A stretch of 49,396 bases of DNA from Pseudomonadota bacterium (GCA_023415605.1 JAEZKB010000203.1:1-49396); one strand, 5' to 3'. Shown: positions 16,397 through 24,707, counted from the stretch's first letter. Notes: a model not told the origin generated them from the letters alone. A program made the numbers and translations.

Positions 16397-17497
16397 TTAC
16401 CTCGGCGTCGTGGCTGCGGCGGCATTGGCCGCGGCATTGTTGCGCAGTTCCGGCAGCGGCAGGTACGGGATCACACCCGAACCGCCGGCGCCGTTTTCGA
16501 CGATGACCTTGTCGGACCCGCCGAGCACCTGCTCCATGGTTTCGAGGAAGAGACGCTTGCGCGTGACTTCCGGCGCCTTGACGTACTCGTCGTAAATCGA
16601 GGTGAAGCGCGCCGCTTCACCCTGTGCTTCCTGCACCACGCGGGTCTTGTACGCCGCTGCGTCTTCACGCATCTGCGCAGCCTGGCCGCGGGCGTCGCCG
16701 AGCAGCGTGTTGGAATACTGCCGGGCTTCTTCCTGGAACCGGTTCTCGTCCTGCTGGGCGCGCTGCACTTCGTCGAAGGCATCGGCCACTTCGGTCGGCG
16801 GCGCCACGTTCTCGATGGCGATCTGGGAGACGGTCACGCCAAGCGAGTAGCTGTCGAGGATGCGCTGCGCGATATCGCGGACTTCGAGCTGAATACCGGC
16901 GCGGTCGTCACGGAAGATGTCCTGTGCCGGGCGGCGGCCGACCACTTCGCGCATGGCGCTTTCGCCCACGCTACGCACCATGTCCTCGGGATCGCGGACA
17001 TTGAAGAGATACTGCTTGGGATCGGACACCGACCACAGCACCGAGAACTTCACATCGACGATGTTCTGGTCGCCCGAGAGCATCAGCCCTTCGGTCTGGC
17101 CGGAACGACCGCCTGAAACGGAGCCGATCTCGGTCTGGTTCTCGGTGACGGTGACGCGCTCGACGCTTTCGACCGGCCACCAGAGGAAGTGGAGGCCAGG
17201 GCCGGTGGTTTCCATCGGCTGACCGAAGCGCAGCTTCACGCCAACTTCCTGCGGATCGATGGTGTAGAGCGCATTGACGCCCCAGAACACGATGGCTGCG
17301 AGGACGACGCCGACAATGGCCCAGCGCCCGCCGGGCAGCCCGCCCTGCAGGCTGTTGCGGCCGCGCGAGAGAATTTCCTCGAGGTTGGGCGTGTTGCCAC
17401 GACGGGGTCCACCCCCACCGCCGCCCTGTGGCGCCTGCCCCCAAGGACCGCCGCCACCAGGGCCGCGGCCTCCCCCCGTATTATTGTCCCAAGGCAT
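16397..17497 (-). CDS. hflK: HflK, SPFH-domain membrane protease modulator
   Basis: 366-residue partner of HflC. A Gly-rich cytoplasmic N-terminus (residues 1-33) precedes LEEILSRGRNSLQGGLPGG, a membrane segment (~59-77) and the SPFH domain (YTIDPQEVGVKLRFG, PGLHFLWWPVESV), then a long coiled coil (DEVQRAQQDENRFQEEARQY). Length and order are standard. A good promoter lies just upstream, after folA, so hflK-hflC-DUF2065-Do protease can be expressed independently of folA. AAAGGTGG is the ribosome binding site. Confidence 0.96.
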   Translation of the reverse strand: MPWDNNTGGGRGPGGGGPWGQAPQGGGGGGPRRGNTPNLEEILSRGRNSLQGGLPGGRWAIVGVVLAAIVFWGVNALYTIDPQEVGVKLRFGQPMETTGPGLHFLWWPVESVERVTVTENQTEIGSVSGGRSGQTEGLMLSGDQNIVDVKFSVLWSVSDPKQYLFNVRDPEDMVRSVGESAMREVVGRRPAQDIFRDDRAGIQLEVRDIAQRILDSYSLGVTVSQIAIENVAPPTEVADAFDEVQRAQQDENRFQEEARQYSNTLLGDARGQAAQMREDAAAYKTRVVQEAQGEAARFTSIYDEYVKAPEVTRKRLFLETMEQVLGGSDKVIVENGAGGSGVIPYLPLPELRNNAAANAAAATTPR

Positions 17498-17529
17498 CTG
17501 CCACCTTTCAAAGTCACGAATGTGGGACC

Positions 17530-17558
17530 TATATAGGGGCGTGTTACCCGGGGATCAA
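17530..17558 (-). promoter_or_regulatory. Predicted promoter of the hflKC operon
   Basis: On the minus strand TTGATC (17558-17553), exactly 17 bases, then TATATA (17535-17530). The predicted transcript begins about 25 bases before the hflK ATG. Confidence 0.6.
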
Positions 17559-17570
17559 CGGAAGACGGGC

Positions 17571-18077
17571 CTATCGGCGCTCATAGACCCTGACGCGGAA
17601 TGCCGCAGAGTCCTTGTCCGAGATCGGCACTTCCGGCTCCTCGACCACCTGCCAGACTGCCGGATCGATCGGCGGGAAGAGCACGTCGCCTTGCGGCTCC
17701 AAATCGACGTGGCTGATATAGAGACGGCCAGCCAAGGACATGGCCTGCGTATAGACGTCGCCGCCGCCGATCACCATCACCTCGCCGACCCCATCGGTTG
17801 ATGCGATCCCCCGGGCCTGTTCAAGCGCGGCATCGAGGCTGTTAACCACGATAATGCCTTGAGGTGCGTAGTCCAGCCGGCGGGTGACGACGATGTTCGT
17901 CCGCCCCGGCAGCGGCTTGCCGACGGTCTCATACTGCTTGCGACCCATCACGATAGGCTTGCCCATGGTGGTGCGCTTGAAGAACGCCATGTCCGATGGA
18001 ATCTTCCACGGAATCCCGCCGTCCGCCCCGATGACATTGTTGCGGGCGACACCGGCGATCATGGCGATGATGGGCAT
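17571..18077 (-). CDS. folA: Dihydrofolate reductase
   Basis: 168-residue NADPH-dependent enzyme that regenerates tetrahydrofolate, needed after thymidylate synthase uses methylene-THF. Landmarks are VARNNVIGADGGIPWKIPSDMAFFKRTTMG with the active-site acidic residue (Asp29 region), MGRKQYETVGKPLPGRTNIVVTR, and VIGGGDVYTQAM for the cofactor. The lengths and spacing are normal. It lies just upstream of hflK and a few genes from thyA, as in other Rhizobiales, though two unrelated genes sit between folA and thyA here. Confidence 0.96.
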   Translation of the reverse strand: MPIIAMIAGVARNNVIGADGGIPWKIPSDMAFFKRTTMGKPIVMGRKQYETVGKPLPGRTNIVVTRRLDYAPQGIIVVNSLDAALEQARGIASTDGVGEVMVIGGGDVYTQAMSLAGRLYISHVDLEPQGDVLFPPIDPAVWQVVEEPEVPISDKDSAAFRVRVYERR

Positions 18078-18127
18078 AGGGAACTCCGGCCTAGGGACCT
18101 AGCACCTAGCCTGCCCCACCCTCGGTT

Positions 18128-18215
18128 GTCATCCCCGCGGGAGCCGGGACCAACTCATCAGTCAGAGTGGAAGACAGATGGGGACCGGATCACGCTCGGA
18201 ACGACATCCGGTGGT
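18128..18215. repeat. Dispersed intergenic repeat, degenerate
   Basis: GTCATCCCCGCGGGAGCCGG (18128-18147) and the later GGATCACGCTCGGAACGACA (18188-18207) resemble the two ends of the GTCATCCC(G)CG...CGGAATGAC intergenic element seen in many alphaproteobacteria. It lies in the folA-GNAT gap. Recognised from memory of the motif, not by search. Confidence 0.35.
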
Positions 18216-18225
18216 TGCGGGTATG

Positions 18226-18705
18226 TCACCCACCGGCCAGCTTCACCAGCGCCTCCCCCGTCACCCGGCAGCGCTCCCATTCTTCCATCATCACCGCGCC
18301 TTGAGCCTTGTAGAAGGCAATTGAGGGGGCGTTCCAGTCGAGGACGGCCCATTCGAAGCGGCCGAGATTTTCGCGGATGCAGCGCTGGGCGAGATTGACC
18401 AGCAGTGCCTTGCCGGCGCCCTGCCCGCGTGCGTCCGGATCGACGAACAGGTCTTCGAGCCAGATGCCGTGGCGGCCTTGAAAGGTGGAATAGGTGTAGT
18501 ACCAGAGCGCAAACCCTACCGGCCGGTCGCTGGAAAAGGCCAGCTCCGCAAACACCTTGGGGTTCGGGCCGAAGAGGTCGCGCACGAGGTCCGCTTCGGT
18601 CGCCTCGGCTTCGTGGCGCAGCTTCTCGTAGTCGGCCAGCGCCTCGATGAAGCGCAGGATGAGCGCGGCGTCCGAGGGCACCGCGCTGCGGATGCGGATC
18701 GTCAT
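18226..18705 (-). CDS. GNAT N-acetyltransferase, diamine-acetyltransferase-like
   Basis: 159-residue acetyltransferase. The order MTIRIRSAVPSDAALILRFIEALADYE..., GFALWYYTYSTFQGRHGIWLEDLFVDPDARGQGAGKALL and VLDWNAPSIAFYKAQGA matches the spermidine/thialysine N-acetyltransferase (SSAT-like) branch; the acetyl-CoA loop is RGQGAGK. The true substrate is not settled. The ATG overlaps the upstream DUF4424 gene's stop (ATGA on the minus strand), so the two form an operon. Confidence 0.9.
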   Translation of the reverse strand: MTIRIRSAVPSDAALILRFIEALADYEKLRHEAEATEADLVRDLFGPNPKVFAELAFSSDRPVGFALWYYTYSTFQGRHGIWLEDLFVDPDARGQGAGKALLVNLAQRCIRENLGRFEWAVLDWNAPSIAFYKAQGAVMMEEWERCRVTGEALVKLAGG

Positions 18706-20000
18706 CCGTTTTCAGGGTCGTTGCGGTTGAGGATGAGCACCTCGAGCTCGCGGCCATATGGCGGCCACCAGTCGGTGGCTTCCATTTCGAAGGTCGTCGG
18801 CGAGGTCTTGGTCACTTCGCCGTCCCAGCAGAACGAGACGAGGTTTTCCGGCCGGCCCTTGTCGATGGTGAGCTTGAACTTGCCGATCGAGCCCTGCCAG
18901 TTGCCGCCGGTCGACCAGACGTAGGAAAGCCAGCTTTCGGTGAACGGCGCGCCGTAGGGTTCATCGGGGTTCGGCAGCGTCTTCTTGACCGTGTTCACGA
19001 AGTTATCGTCGGTGCAGTACTTTTTCTTGTACTCGGTGGCCGGGTCGTAGTCCTCGTAGGGTGGCGACAGGAAGGTGACGGCGACGGTGCCGCCGACGCT
19101 CGGCTTGTAGCTGTGCTCGACGTCGACCGTCGCGTTGGCCGGGAACACGGCGTTCCAGGTGTAGGTGGATTTCAGCGTCCAGACCGGCGTGTAGTCGGTC
19201 CTTTCGTCATAGATGTCCCAGAGCGGTTGGAACTCGTCCTTGAGCGGGTCGATGAGGTCGTTGATGGTCTCGGTCGCATCTACGTAGAGGTCTGCTTCGC
19301 CGTTGCGCAGCGCGTCCAGCGCTGCGTCGGTCGAGTCCATCACGGTGATCGCGGCGCCGGGCCAGCGGGCCGTCGTCTCGGCCTCGACCATGTTGCCGCC
19401 AACGACCGCAAGGCGGGTGCCATCGACGATCTTGGCATTGGCATCGAATTCGCTGCCAACCGGCACCAGGGCGCGGATCGCGGCCTGATCGTAGTAGACC
19501 ATCGGCACCACCAGGCCATGCTTGAACATGTCCATCTTCTGGGCGTCGCTCAGCTTGGCGATCGCCTCGCGGCTGGCCTCGCCGAACGGCGTCAGCGGGA
19601 CGCCAAGATCGGTGAGGTACTTTGTGTAATCGAGATTGGTGGCAAAGGCGTACTGGTGCAGTTCCGTATCCACCGGCTTGCCTTCGAACTGTGTCGCAAA
19701 GCCGAAGATGTTTTCGGTGTCTTCGGTGGGGATGGAGACCATGAAGTCGCCGCTGCCGGTGATGTCGGGCAGCGGGAAGGCGACAAGCGCTTCGACATCC
19801 TTGTCCGAGATGTTGGTGAACTCGTACTTCACCCGCACCTGCTCCGGAGACACATAGAGGTCCTCGGACGCCATCTTGACGTCCTCGGTCGTGAGGAAGA
19901 CGAGACCGCCAGCGCCCAGCGTCGACATCGTGTCATTGGCGAAGGCGGTGCCGCAGAGGGTGGCGGACGCGAGGAGCGTCAGGGAAAAGAGCGTGCGCAT
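18702..20000 (-). CDS. DUF4424-family secreted protein with an inserted binding-protein-like segment
   Basis: 432 residues. Signal peptide MRTLFSLTLLASATLCGTAFA. Residues ~22-160 (NDTMSTLGAGGLVFLTTEDVKMASEDLYV...) and ~269-432 (TPVWTLKSTYTWNAVFPAN...EHSYKPSVGGT) match DUF4424, a family of exported proteins of unknown function, usually ~330 residues. Between them, ~165-268, is about 100 residues that do not belong to DUF4424 as I know it and instead read like one lobe of an SBP_bac_3 solute-binding protein (VDGTRLAVVGGNMVEAE, then TVMDSTDAALDALRNGEADL). No frameshift is seen. Function unknown. Confidence 0.8.
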   Translation of the reverse strand: MRTLFSLTLLASATLCGTAFANDTMSTLGAGGLVFLTTEDVKMASEDLYVSPEQVRVKYEFTNISDKDVEALVAFPLPDITGSGDFMVSIPTEDTENIFGFATQFEGKPVDTELHQYAFATNLDYTKYLTDLGVPLTPFGEASREAIAKLSDAQKMDMFKHGLVVPMVYYDQAAIRALVPVGSEFDANAKIVDGTRLAVVGGNMVEAETTARWPGAAITVMDSTDAALDALRNGEADLYVDATETINDLIDPLKDEFQPLWDIYDERTDYTPVWTLKSTYTWNAVFPANATVDVEHSYKPSVGGTVAVTFLSPPYEDYDPATEYKKKYCTDDNFVNTVKKTLPNPDEPYGAPFTESWLSYVWSTGGNWQGSIGKFKLTIDKGRPENLVSFCWDGEVTKTSPTTFEMEATDWWPPYGRELEVLILNRNDPENG

Positions 20001-20029
20001 GGAAAGCTCAGGCTGATGGATTTGCGCGG

Positions 20030-20057
20030 ACTATAGCGCCGCCAACCGCCTGCCCAA
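20030..20057 (-). promoter_or_regulatory. Predicted promoter of the DUF4424-GNAT operon
   Basis: Minus strand TTGGGC (20057-20052), 16 bases, TATAGT (20035-20030), ending 29 bases before the ATG. Confidence 0.4.
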
Positions 20058-20097
20058 GCGGAAAATCCAGCGCCAGCTGCAGCTTTGTGCGAATTCG

Positions 20098-20121
20098 TTC
20101 AGGCCGCGTTCAGGGCCTGAA
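20098..20121 (-). terminator. Hairpin downstream of thyA
   Basis: Perfect 8-bp stem TTCAGGCC (20098-20105) / GGCCTGAA (20114-20121), 8-base loop, 15 bases past the thyA stop. No T run follows, so termination is uncertain. Confidence 0.4.
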
Positions 20122-20135
20122 ACGGCGACTCCGCA

Positions 20136-21095
20136 CTAGACGGCGACGGGCGCCGAGATCGTGCCCTGCGGCTGGTAGCCTTCGACCGCAAAGTCCTCGA
20201 AACGGTAGTCGAAGATCGACTCCGGCTTGCGCAGGATCTTGAGCTTCGGATCGCCCGACGGCGTACGCTTGAGCTGCTCTTCAACCAGATGCTCATGGTT
20301 GAGGTAGATGTGCACGTCGCCGCCGTTCCAGATCAGTTCATGCGCCTCGAGATCGCACTGCTGCGCGATCATCCGCGTCAGCAGAGCCGCCCCGAAGACA
20401 TTGAACGGATAGCCCAGCCCGAGATCGGCGCTGCGTTGATAGAGGATGCAGGACAGTTTGTTGCCGGCGACGTGGAACTGATAGGTCATGTGGCACGGCG
20501 GCAGCGCCATGTCGTCGAGTTCGGGCACGTTCCAGCCGGTAAAGATATGCCGCCGCGAGGCCGGATTGGTCTTGAGGCCGTGGATCAGGTTGGCAATCTG
20601 GTTCACGCCTTCGGGATCCTTGCGGTAGAGCCCGTCGCCCACCGGCTCATATTTCGGCCAGCGTGTCCATTGCACCCCGTAGACCGGGCCGAGATCGCCC
20701 CACTGCGCCGCAAACGCATCGTCGGCGACGATCCTCGCCTCGAAGTCATCGCGCGAGATGTCCTCGCCGGTGGCCTTGCGGTATTTGTCCAGCGGCCAAT
20801 CGGTCCAGATGTGCACCCGCTGCCGCACCAGCGGCTGAATGTTGCTGTCGCCGGTCAGGAACCACAACATTTCACGCGTCGCCGTCTTCCAGCTCACCCG
20901 CTTGGTGGTGAGCAGCGGCACGGACTCGTTGGCCAGCGAATAGCGCACCGTGGCGCCCGCAATCGAGCGGGTGCCGACACCGGTGCGGTCGCGGCGTTCG
21001 TCGCCCTCGTTCCAGACCTTGCGCAAAAGGTCGAGATACTGCTGCTCGGGATGCGGCGGGTCGATGCGGTCGGGAAATTTCAGCACGGTGCTCAT
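20136..21095 (-). CDS. thyA: Thymidylate synthase
   Basis: 319-residue enzyme that methylates dUMP to dTMP using methylene-tetrahydrofolate. The folate/phosphate region is RDRTGVGTRSIAG, the nucleophile is in LPPCHMTYQFHV, and the dUMP-binding segment is YQRSADLGLGYPFNVFGAALL...NGGDVHIYLNHEHL. The length is that of the longer class (with the ~50-residue insertion seen in Lactobacillus casei). It occurs with folA on the same strand nearby, consistent with shared folate use. Divergent from the secreted gene at 21236. Confidence 0.97.
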   Translation of the reverse strand: MSTVLKFPDRIDPPHPEQQYLDLLRKVWNEGDERRDRTGVGTRSIAGATVRYSLANESVPLLTTKRVSWKTATREMLWFLTGDSNIQPLVRQRVHIWTDWPLDKYRKATGEDISRDDFEARIVADDAFAAQWGDLGPVYGVQWTRWPKYEPVGDGLYRKDPEGVNQIANLIHGLKTNPASRRHIFTGWNVPELDDMALPPCHMTYQFHVAGNKLSCILYQRSADLGLGYPFNVFGAALLTRMIAQQCDLEAHELIWNGGDVHIYLNHEHLVEEQLKRTPSGDPKLKILRKPESIFDYRFEDFAVEGYQPQGTISAPVAV

Positions 21096-21235
21096 GCTCC
21101 CAGCTTAGGCGATTCGGCCGCCAGATGCCGCACCGCTGCAGTTATCCCCGTTGCCTAGACTGCCATAATTGTTCGATTGACTGCATTTCCCGTTCTGCGC
21201 GACTTTGTGCCACTGAAGAGCCAGTTGTAGCGCGT

Positions 21236-22678
21236 ATGAACCCCATCGTCCCCACCCTCCGTTCTGCCGTTCTGGCGGGTTTTTTTGGCCTTGCCTTTAG
21301 CGCCCCGTCCTTCGCCCAGGAGGTGACGGCGCCGGCCAGCGTCGAAGAGCTGTTCGGTAAGCTGGTGCAACTGCAGGAGGCGAACCTTGGCGTCGCGCGC
21401 CAAATCGCCGAAACCCAGCTGCGCGCCGCAGACGCCATCCAGGTGGTGCTCGACGACGGGACGGTGACCGACGAGAGCCTCAAGAAGCTCGGCCAGACCT
21501 TTGTCGACAATGCCCGCACGCTCGCCTCCGTCGTGCTGGTGCCGATGGGCACAAAGAACGTTGCCGCCGGCCAGATGCTGCAGCGTCTCCTGCGCAGCAA
21601 CATCGCCATGTTCGAGCGCTCGCGCCGCGCCGCCCGTTCCAATGCCGACCTTGCCGCCGCCTTTGAGAAGTATTCGGTGCTGCAGGCGCAAACCGAGGAT
21701 CTGGTCGTCGCCTTGGGCAATGGCTGGGATCGCTACGGCGAGGTGGTGCGCACCGCCGAAATCGCCGGCATGATCCGCCCGGGCTCGTTCGATGCCGGCG
21801 ATGCGACCTGGACGCTGGTGAACCCCGATACGCAGGCGGCCGCCGCCGCGCCGGCACCGATCGCCGAAGAAGAGGAGCCGGCCAAGCCGACGCCGGTCCC
21901 TGCCCTGTCCGGCACACCGCGCGGGCCTTCGGACACGGTGGATGTGGCCGACGCCGACCTGGCCCCCGAGCCGGAGGAAGAACCGGCTGCCGCGCCTTTA
22001 CCCGCTGTTACCGGCGGCGCTACCGGCCCCGCCCGGCTCGACGCCACCGGTCCGCTCGCCCTCGCCGATATGAACGCCGACGGCTCGGGCAAGATCGGCG
22101 ACTGGACCATCGAGGCCGACGGCACCGGCCTCTTCATTGCCTCCTCGCCCAACATGAATGAGGGAACCGCCGACCGCATTGCCGGCGTCACCATCGCCTG
22201 TGGCGAGAGCGGCATGCTCTACTACCAGTTCGCTGCCAAAACCGATTATCCTAGTTGGGTGGTCTACTCCGATGATGCGCTGAGCCGGACCGTTTCGGCC
22301 GAGACCAACATCGTCAATGGACCCGATGCCAGCGCGCTTGCCGATACATTGCGGCTCGCCTTCGACTGGGCCGGCCGCGACCCGGACAAGAAGCGCCGCA
22401 TGACCGTCGCCGCCATCGATGACGACGAAGTCCCTGCACAGTTCTCGCCCTCGGGCTACATGGAGGCCCGGGGCAAGGTGCTCGACGCCTGCGTGCAGGG
22501 CATCGTCAACAAGGCGATGAGCGACACGCCGGTGACCCAGACGGCCTCCGCCGCCGTGCCGGAATCGCAGCTGCCGCCAGGCGCCGTGATCAAGCCCGGC
22601 CTCGTCGCTCCTACGCCAAAGCAGCGGCCCACGACCTTCAAAAAGCAGGGCCCGGTGGACATCATGAGCGGCACCTGA
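21236..22678 (+). CDS. Secreted protein of unknown function, 480 residues
   Basis: Not a family I recognise. Signal peptide residues 1-28 (AVLAGFFGLAFSAPSFAQ). Residues ~30-190 look helical (EELFGKLVQLQEANLGVARQIAETQLRAADAIQ...). A low-complexity Ala/Pro/Glu linker runs ~200-275, then a compact C-terminal domain (~285-440) with KIGDWTIEADGTGLFIASSP and one cysteine each in IACGES and LDACVQ. ATG 21236 opens the signal peptide; the frame continues upstream without a better start. No catalytic motif seen. It stands alone between divergent thyA and ssrA. Confidence 0.75.
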   Translation: MNPIVPTLRSAVLAGFFGLAFSAPSFAQEVTAPASVEELFGKLVQLQEANLGVARQIAETQLRAADAIQVVLDDGTVTDESLKKLGQTFVDNARTLASVVLVPMGTKNVAAGQMLQRLLRSNIAMFERSRRAARSNADLAAAFEKYSVLQAQTEDLVVALGNGWDRYGEVVRTAEIAGMIRPGSFDAGDATWTLVNPDTQAAAAAPAPIAEEEEPAKPTPVPALSGTPRGPSDTVDVADADLAPEPEEEPAAAPLPAVTGGATGPARLDATGPLALADMNADGSGKIGDWTIEADGTGLFIASSPNMNEGTADRIAGVTIACGESGMLYYQFAAKTDYPSWVVYSDDALSRTVSAETNIVNGPDASALADTLRLAFDWAGRDPDKKRRMTVAAIDDDEVPAQFSPSGYMEARGKVLDACVQGIVNKAMSDTPVTQTASAAVPESQLPPGAVIKPGLVAPTPKQRPTTFKKQGPVDIMSGT

Positions 22679-22687
22679 TCCCGCCAT

Positions 22688-22716
22688 TTGCATCCGCGCT
22701 CGGGGTTACCTATATT
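22688..22716 (+). promoter_or_regulatory. Promoter of ssrA
   Basis: TTGCAT (22688-22693), a 17-base spacer and TATATT (22711-22716), placing transcription start about 22722, immediately before the acceptor piece. Strong consensus for an abundant stable RNA. Confidence 0.7.
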
Positions 22717-22720
22717 GAGG

Positions 22721-23045
22721 GTGCCGGCAACGGCTATGGCGATAAATTGCCATCGTAATAAACCCATTGGACCCGGGGGCAGTACCCGGCGCCTCCACCA
22801 AATTTCTCCCGTCGTGGCGGGAGACTCGGGGGGCGAAATAGGATCGACAAGGGCGTAAAGGGTGTGTTTTCGCTCGGCATGGCACCGCCGTTATCGGGCT
22901 AAAACTTATAGTTGCCAATGACAACCATAAGGCTCCGGTCGCTCTCGCCGCGTAAGCGGTGCTAGCACTGGGAATTTAAGTCCTCCACCCCTAGCCGGGT
23001 GACAGGCGGGGTCCGCAGGCACCTGGCAACAGAAGCCTGCATCTT
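22721..23045 (+). ncRNA. ssrA: tmRNA, two-piece (circularly permuted) alphaproteobacterial form
   Basis: Rescues stalled ribosomes by acting as tRNA-Ala and then mRNA. The 3' acceptor piece comes first, with a T-arm (CCGGGGGCAGTACCCGG) and CGCCTCC-A-CCA ending at 22800. An excised spacer with hairpin TCTCCCG/CGGGAGA (22805-22824) follows. The coding piece starts GGGGGCGAAATAGGATCGAC at 22829; its first 7 bases pair with CGCCTCC (one G-U). The tag frame is at 22914-22955: resume codon GCC, then ANDNHKAPVALAA and TAA, so the added tag is A-ANDNHKAPVALAA. Ends are approximate; the last hairpin GCAGGC/GCCTGC ends at 23040. The sspB gene, for the tag adaptor, lies 1.2 kb downstream. Confidence 0.92.
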
Positions 23046-23204
23046 CATTTCTGACGATGGGCTTGGCTTTGGCGTTTGGTGCGCCGGTTCCTCCGCACCT
23101 TGCGTACGCATTGTCATGGAAACGTCGCCTCCCCGCCTTTCGACGGATTACCGCCGGCTTGCCAACTGGTATGGTGCTGGTCCTGCCCCTCCGATCCGTT
23201 CCCC

Positions 23205-24137
23205 ATGACCGCCCCCACAGATGCAGCGCCGCCCGTCGTTCCCGATGAGGACACGCCGCCGCCACCAAGTTTGACTCAGCACCGGCCGCTGCTCGGCGTT
23301 GTGCTGCTGGCTGCCGGCACGTTCCTGTTTTCAGTGCACGACGCCACCAACAAGATGCTGCTCGACGAATTCAACGTGCCGGTGATCGCCGCTGTGCGCT
23401 ACGGCATGCAGACGCTGCTGCTGCTCGCGATACTTGGCCCGACGCGGGGCCCCGAACTGGTGCGCACCCGGCGGACCTGGATGGTGATGGCGCGTGGCAT
23501 GGGCCTGGTGCTCTCGTCGCTGTTCTTCGGCCTCGGCCTGCAGCTGATGCCGATGCCCGAGACCACCGCCATCGGCTACATCGCGCCACTGATCGTGGTG
23601 CTGCTGGCCAAGCCGCTCCTGAACGAGCGCATCGGCGTCTTCGGCTGGATCGCCGCCATTGTCGGCTTTGGCGGCATGCTGCTGATCGTGCGGCCAGGGG
23701 GTGGACTCGATCCGCTCGGCGTCACCTACATCATCATCAGCATCGCTGCGACGGTCGCCTACAACATGTTGTCGCGGGTGCTGGCGCACAGCGAGCGCAC
23801 GCTGGCGCTGCTGTTCTATTCCTCGCTACTCGGCGCCGTTTGTTTCGGCCTCGCGGCCCCGTTCTTCCTCAACGGCACCGTACCGACCACTCCGCAGGTG
23901 ATGATGTTCCTCAGCCTCGGCGTGACCGCCGGCATCGGTCACTTCCTTTTCACGGCCGCATTCCGCTACGCCGAAGCGTCGCTGCTCGCGCCGGTCGGCT
24001 ATGTGCATCTGGTCTGGGCAACCATGCTTGGCTGGCTGGTCTTCGGCCATGTTCCCGATGGGCTGACCATCGTGGGCATGCTGGTGGTGATCGCCGCCGG
24101 CGTGCTGGTGGCGTTGCGGTCGCTGCGCCGTGCCTGA
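23205..24137 (+). CDS. EamA/DMT-family membrane transporter
   Basis: 310-residue permease. A proline-rich cytoplasmic N-terminus (~1-28) precedes ten hydrophobic segments in two EamA repeats; landmarks are FSVHDATNKMLLDEFNVPVIAAVRYGMQ, TTAIGYIAPLIVVLLAKPLLNERIG and AEASLLAPVGYVHLVWATMLGWLVFG. This belongs to the RhaT/YedA-like branch, substrate unknown. ATG 23205 is chosen for homologue-like length; a longer upstream frame would run into the ssrA region. A large hairpin follows the stop. Confidence 0.9.
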   Translation: MTAPTDAAPPVVPDEDTPPPPSLTQHRPLLGVVLLAAGTFLFSVHDATNKMLLDEFNVPVIAAVRYGMQTLLLLAILGPTRGPELVRTRRTWMVMARGMGLVLSSLFFGLGLQLMPMPETTAIGYIAPLIVVLLAKPLLNERIGVFGWIAAIVGFGGMLLIVRPGGGLDPLGVTYIIISIAATVAYNMLSRVLAHSERTLALLFYSSLLGAVCFGLAAPFFLNGTVPTTPQVMMFLSLGVTAGIGHFLFTAAFRYAEASLLAPVGYVHLVWATMLGWLVFGHVPDGLTIVGMLVVIAAGVLVALRSLRRA

Positions 24138-24141
24138 CTCC

Positions 24142-24186
24142 CGCGAAAAAAGCCGCTTTCTCCTTGAAACCGGAGCGGCCTTCGCG
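24142..24186 (+). terminator. Large hairpin after the EamA gene
   Basis: Two stacked stems, CGCGAA/TTCGCG (24142-24147 with 24181-24186) and GCCGCT/AGCGGC (24152-24157 with 24174-24179), starting 4 bases after the stop. No clear T run, so it may be a terminator or an mRNA end-protecting structure. Confidence 0.5.
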
Positions 24187-24238
24187 CTCTTATGCCCACG
24201 AGAGGATTCTCTACCGCCCTCGAGGACCACGCCCCCTT

Positions 24239-24703
24239 ATGCCTGAAGATCTCATCCGCTACGACATTCTGGCCCAGGAGGCGCTTCGCGGCGTCGTCCG
24301 CAAGGTCCTGTCCGAAGTGGTCAAGACCGGGCTGCCGGGCGAGCACCACTTCTTCATTTCCTTCGTCACCCGGGCTCCGGGCGTCCGCATGAGCCAGCGC
24401 CTGCTCGAGCAGTACGACAAGGAAATGACCATCGTGCTGCAGAACCAGTATTGGGATTTGAAGGTCAACGAGACCGGCTTCGAAGTCGGTCTTTCCTTTG
24501 ATGGCCAGCACGAAACCCTCGCGATTCCCTTCTCGGCGCTCAAGGGCTTCTTCGATCCCTCGGTGCAGTTCGCGCTGCGCTTCGACGTCAACGAAGAGCC
24601 AGGCGCCGCCGCCGAGACGCCCGCGGCTGCCGCGCCGCCGGCCCAGGACGACAAGCCGGGCGAAAAGGTCGTCAGCCTCGATAGCTTCCGCAAGAAGCCC
24701 TGA
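24239..24703 (+). CDS. sspB: SspB-family ClpXP adaptor
   Basis: 154-residue adaptor that binds the tmRNA-encoded tag and hands tagged proteins to the ClpXP protease. It matches the alphaproteobacterial SspB form: an N-terminal fold ~1-115 (IRYDILAQEALRGVVRKVLSEV, HHFFISFVTRAPGVRMSQRL, FEVGLSFDGQHETLAIPFSALKGFFDPSVQF), an Ala/Pro-rich disordered linker, and a C-terminal ClpX-binding peptide (KVVSLDSFRKKP). It lies on the same strand as, and 1.2 kb downstream of, ssrA. The small RHH gene begins 5 bases after its stop. Confidence 0.93.
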   Translation: MPEDLIRYDILAQEALRGVVRKVLSEVVKTGLPGEHHFFISFVTRAPGVRMSQRLLEQYDKEMTIVLQNQYWDLKVNETGFEVGLSFDGQHETLAIPFSALKGFFDPSVQFALRFDVNEEPGAAAETPAAAAPPAQDDKPGEKVVSLDSFRKKP

Positions 24704-24707
24704 GGGA

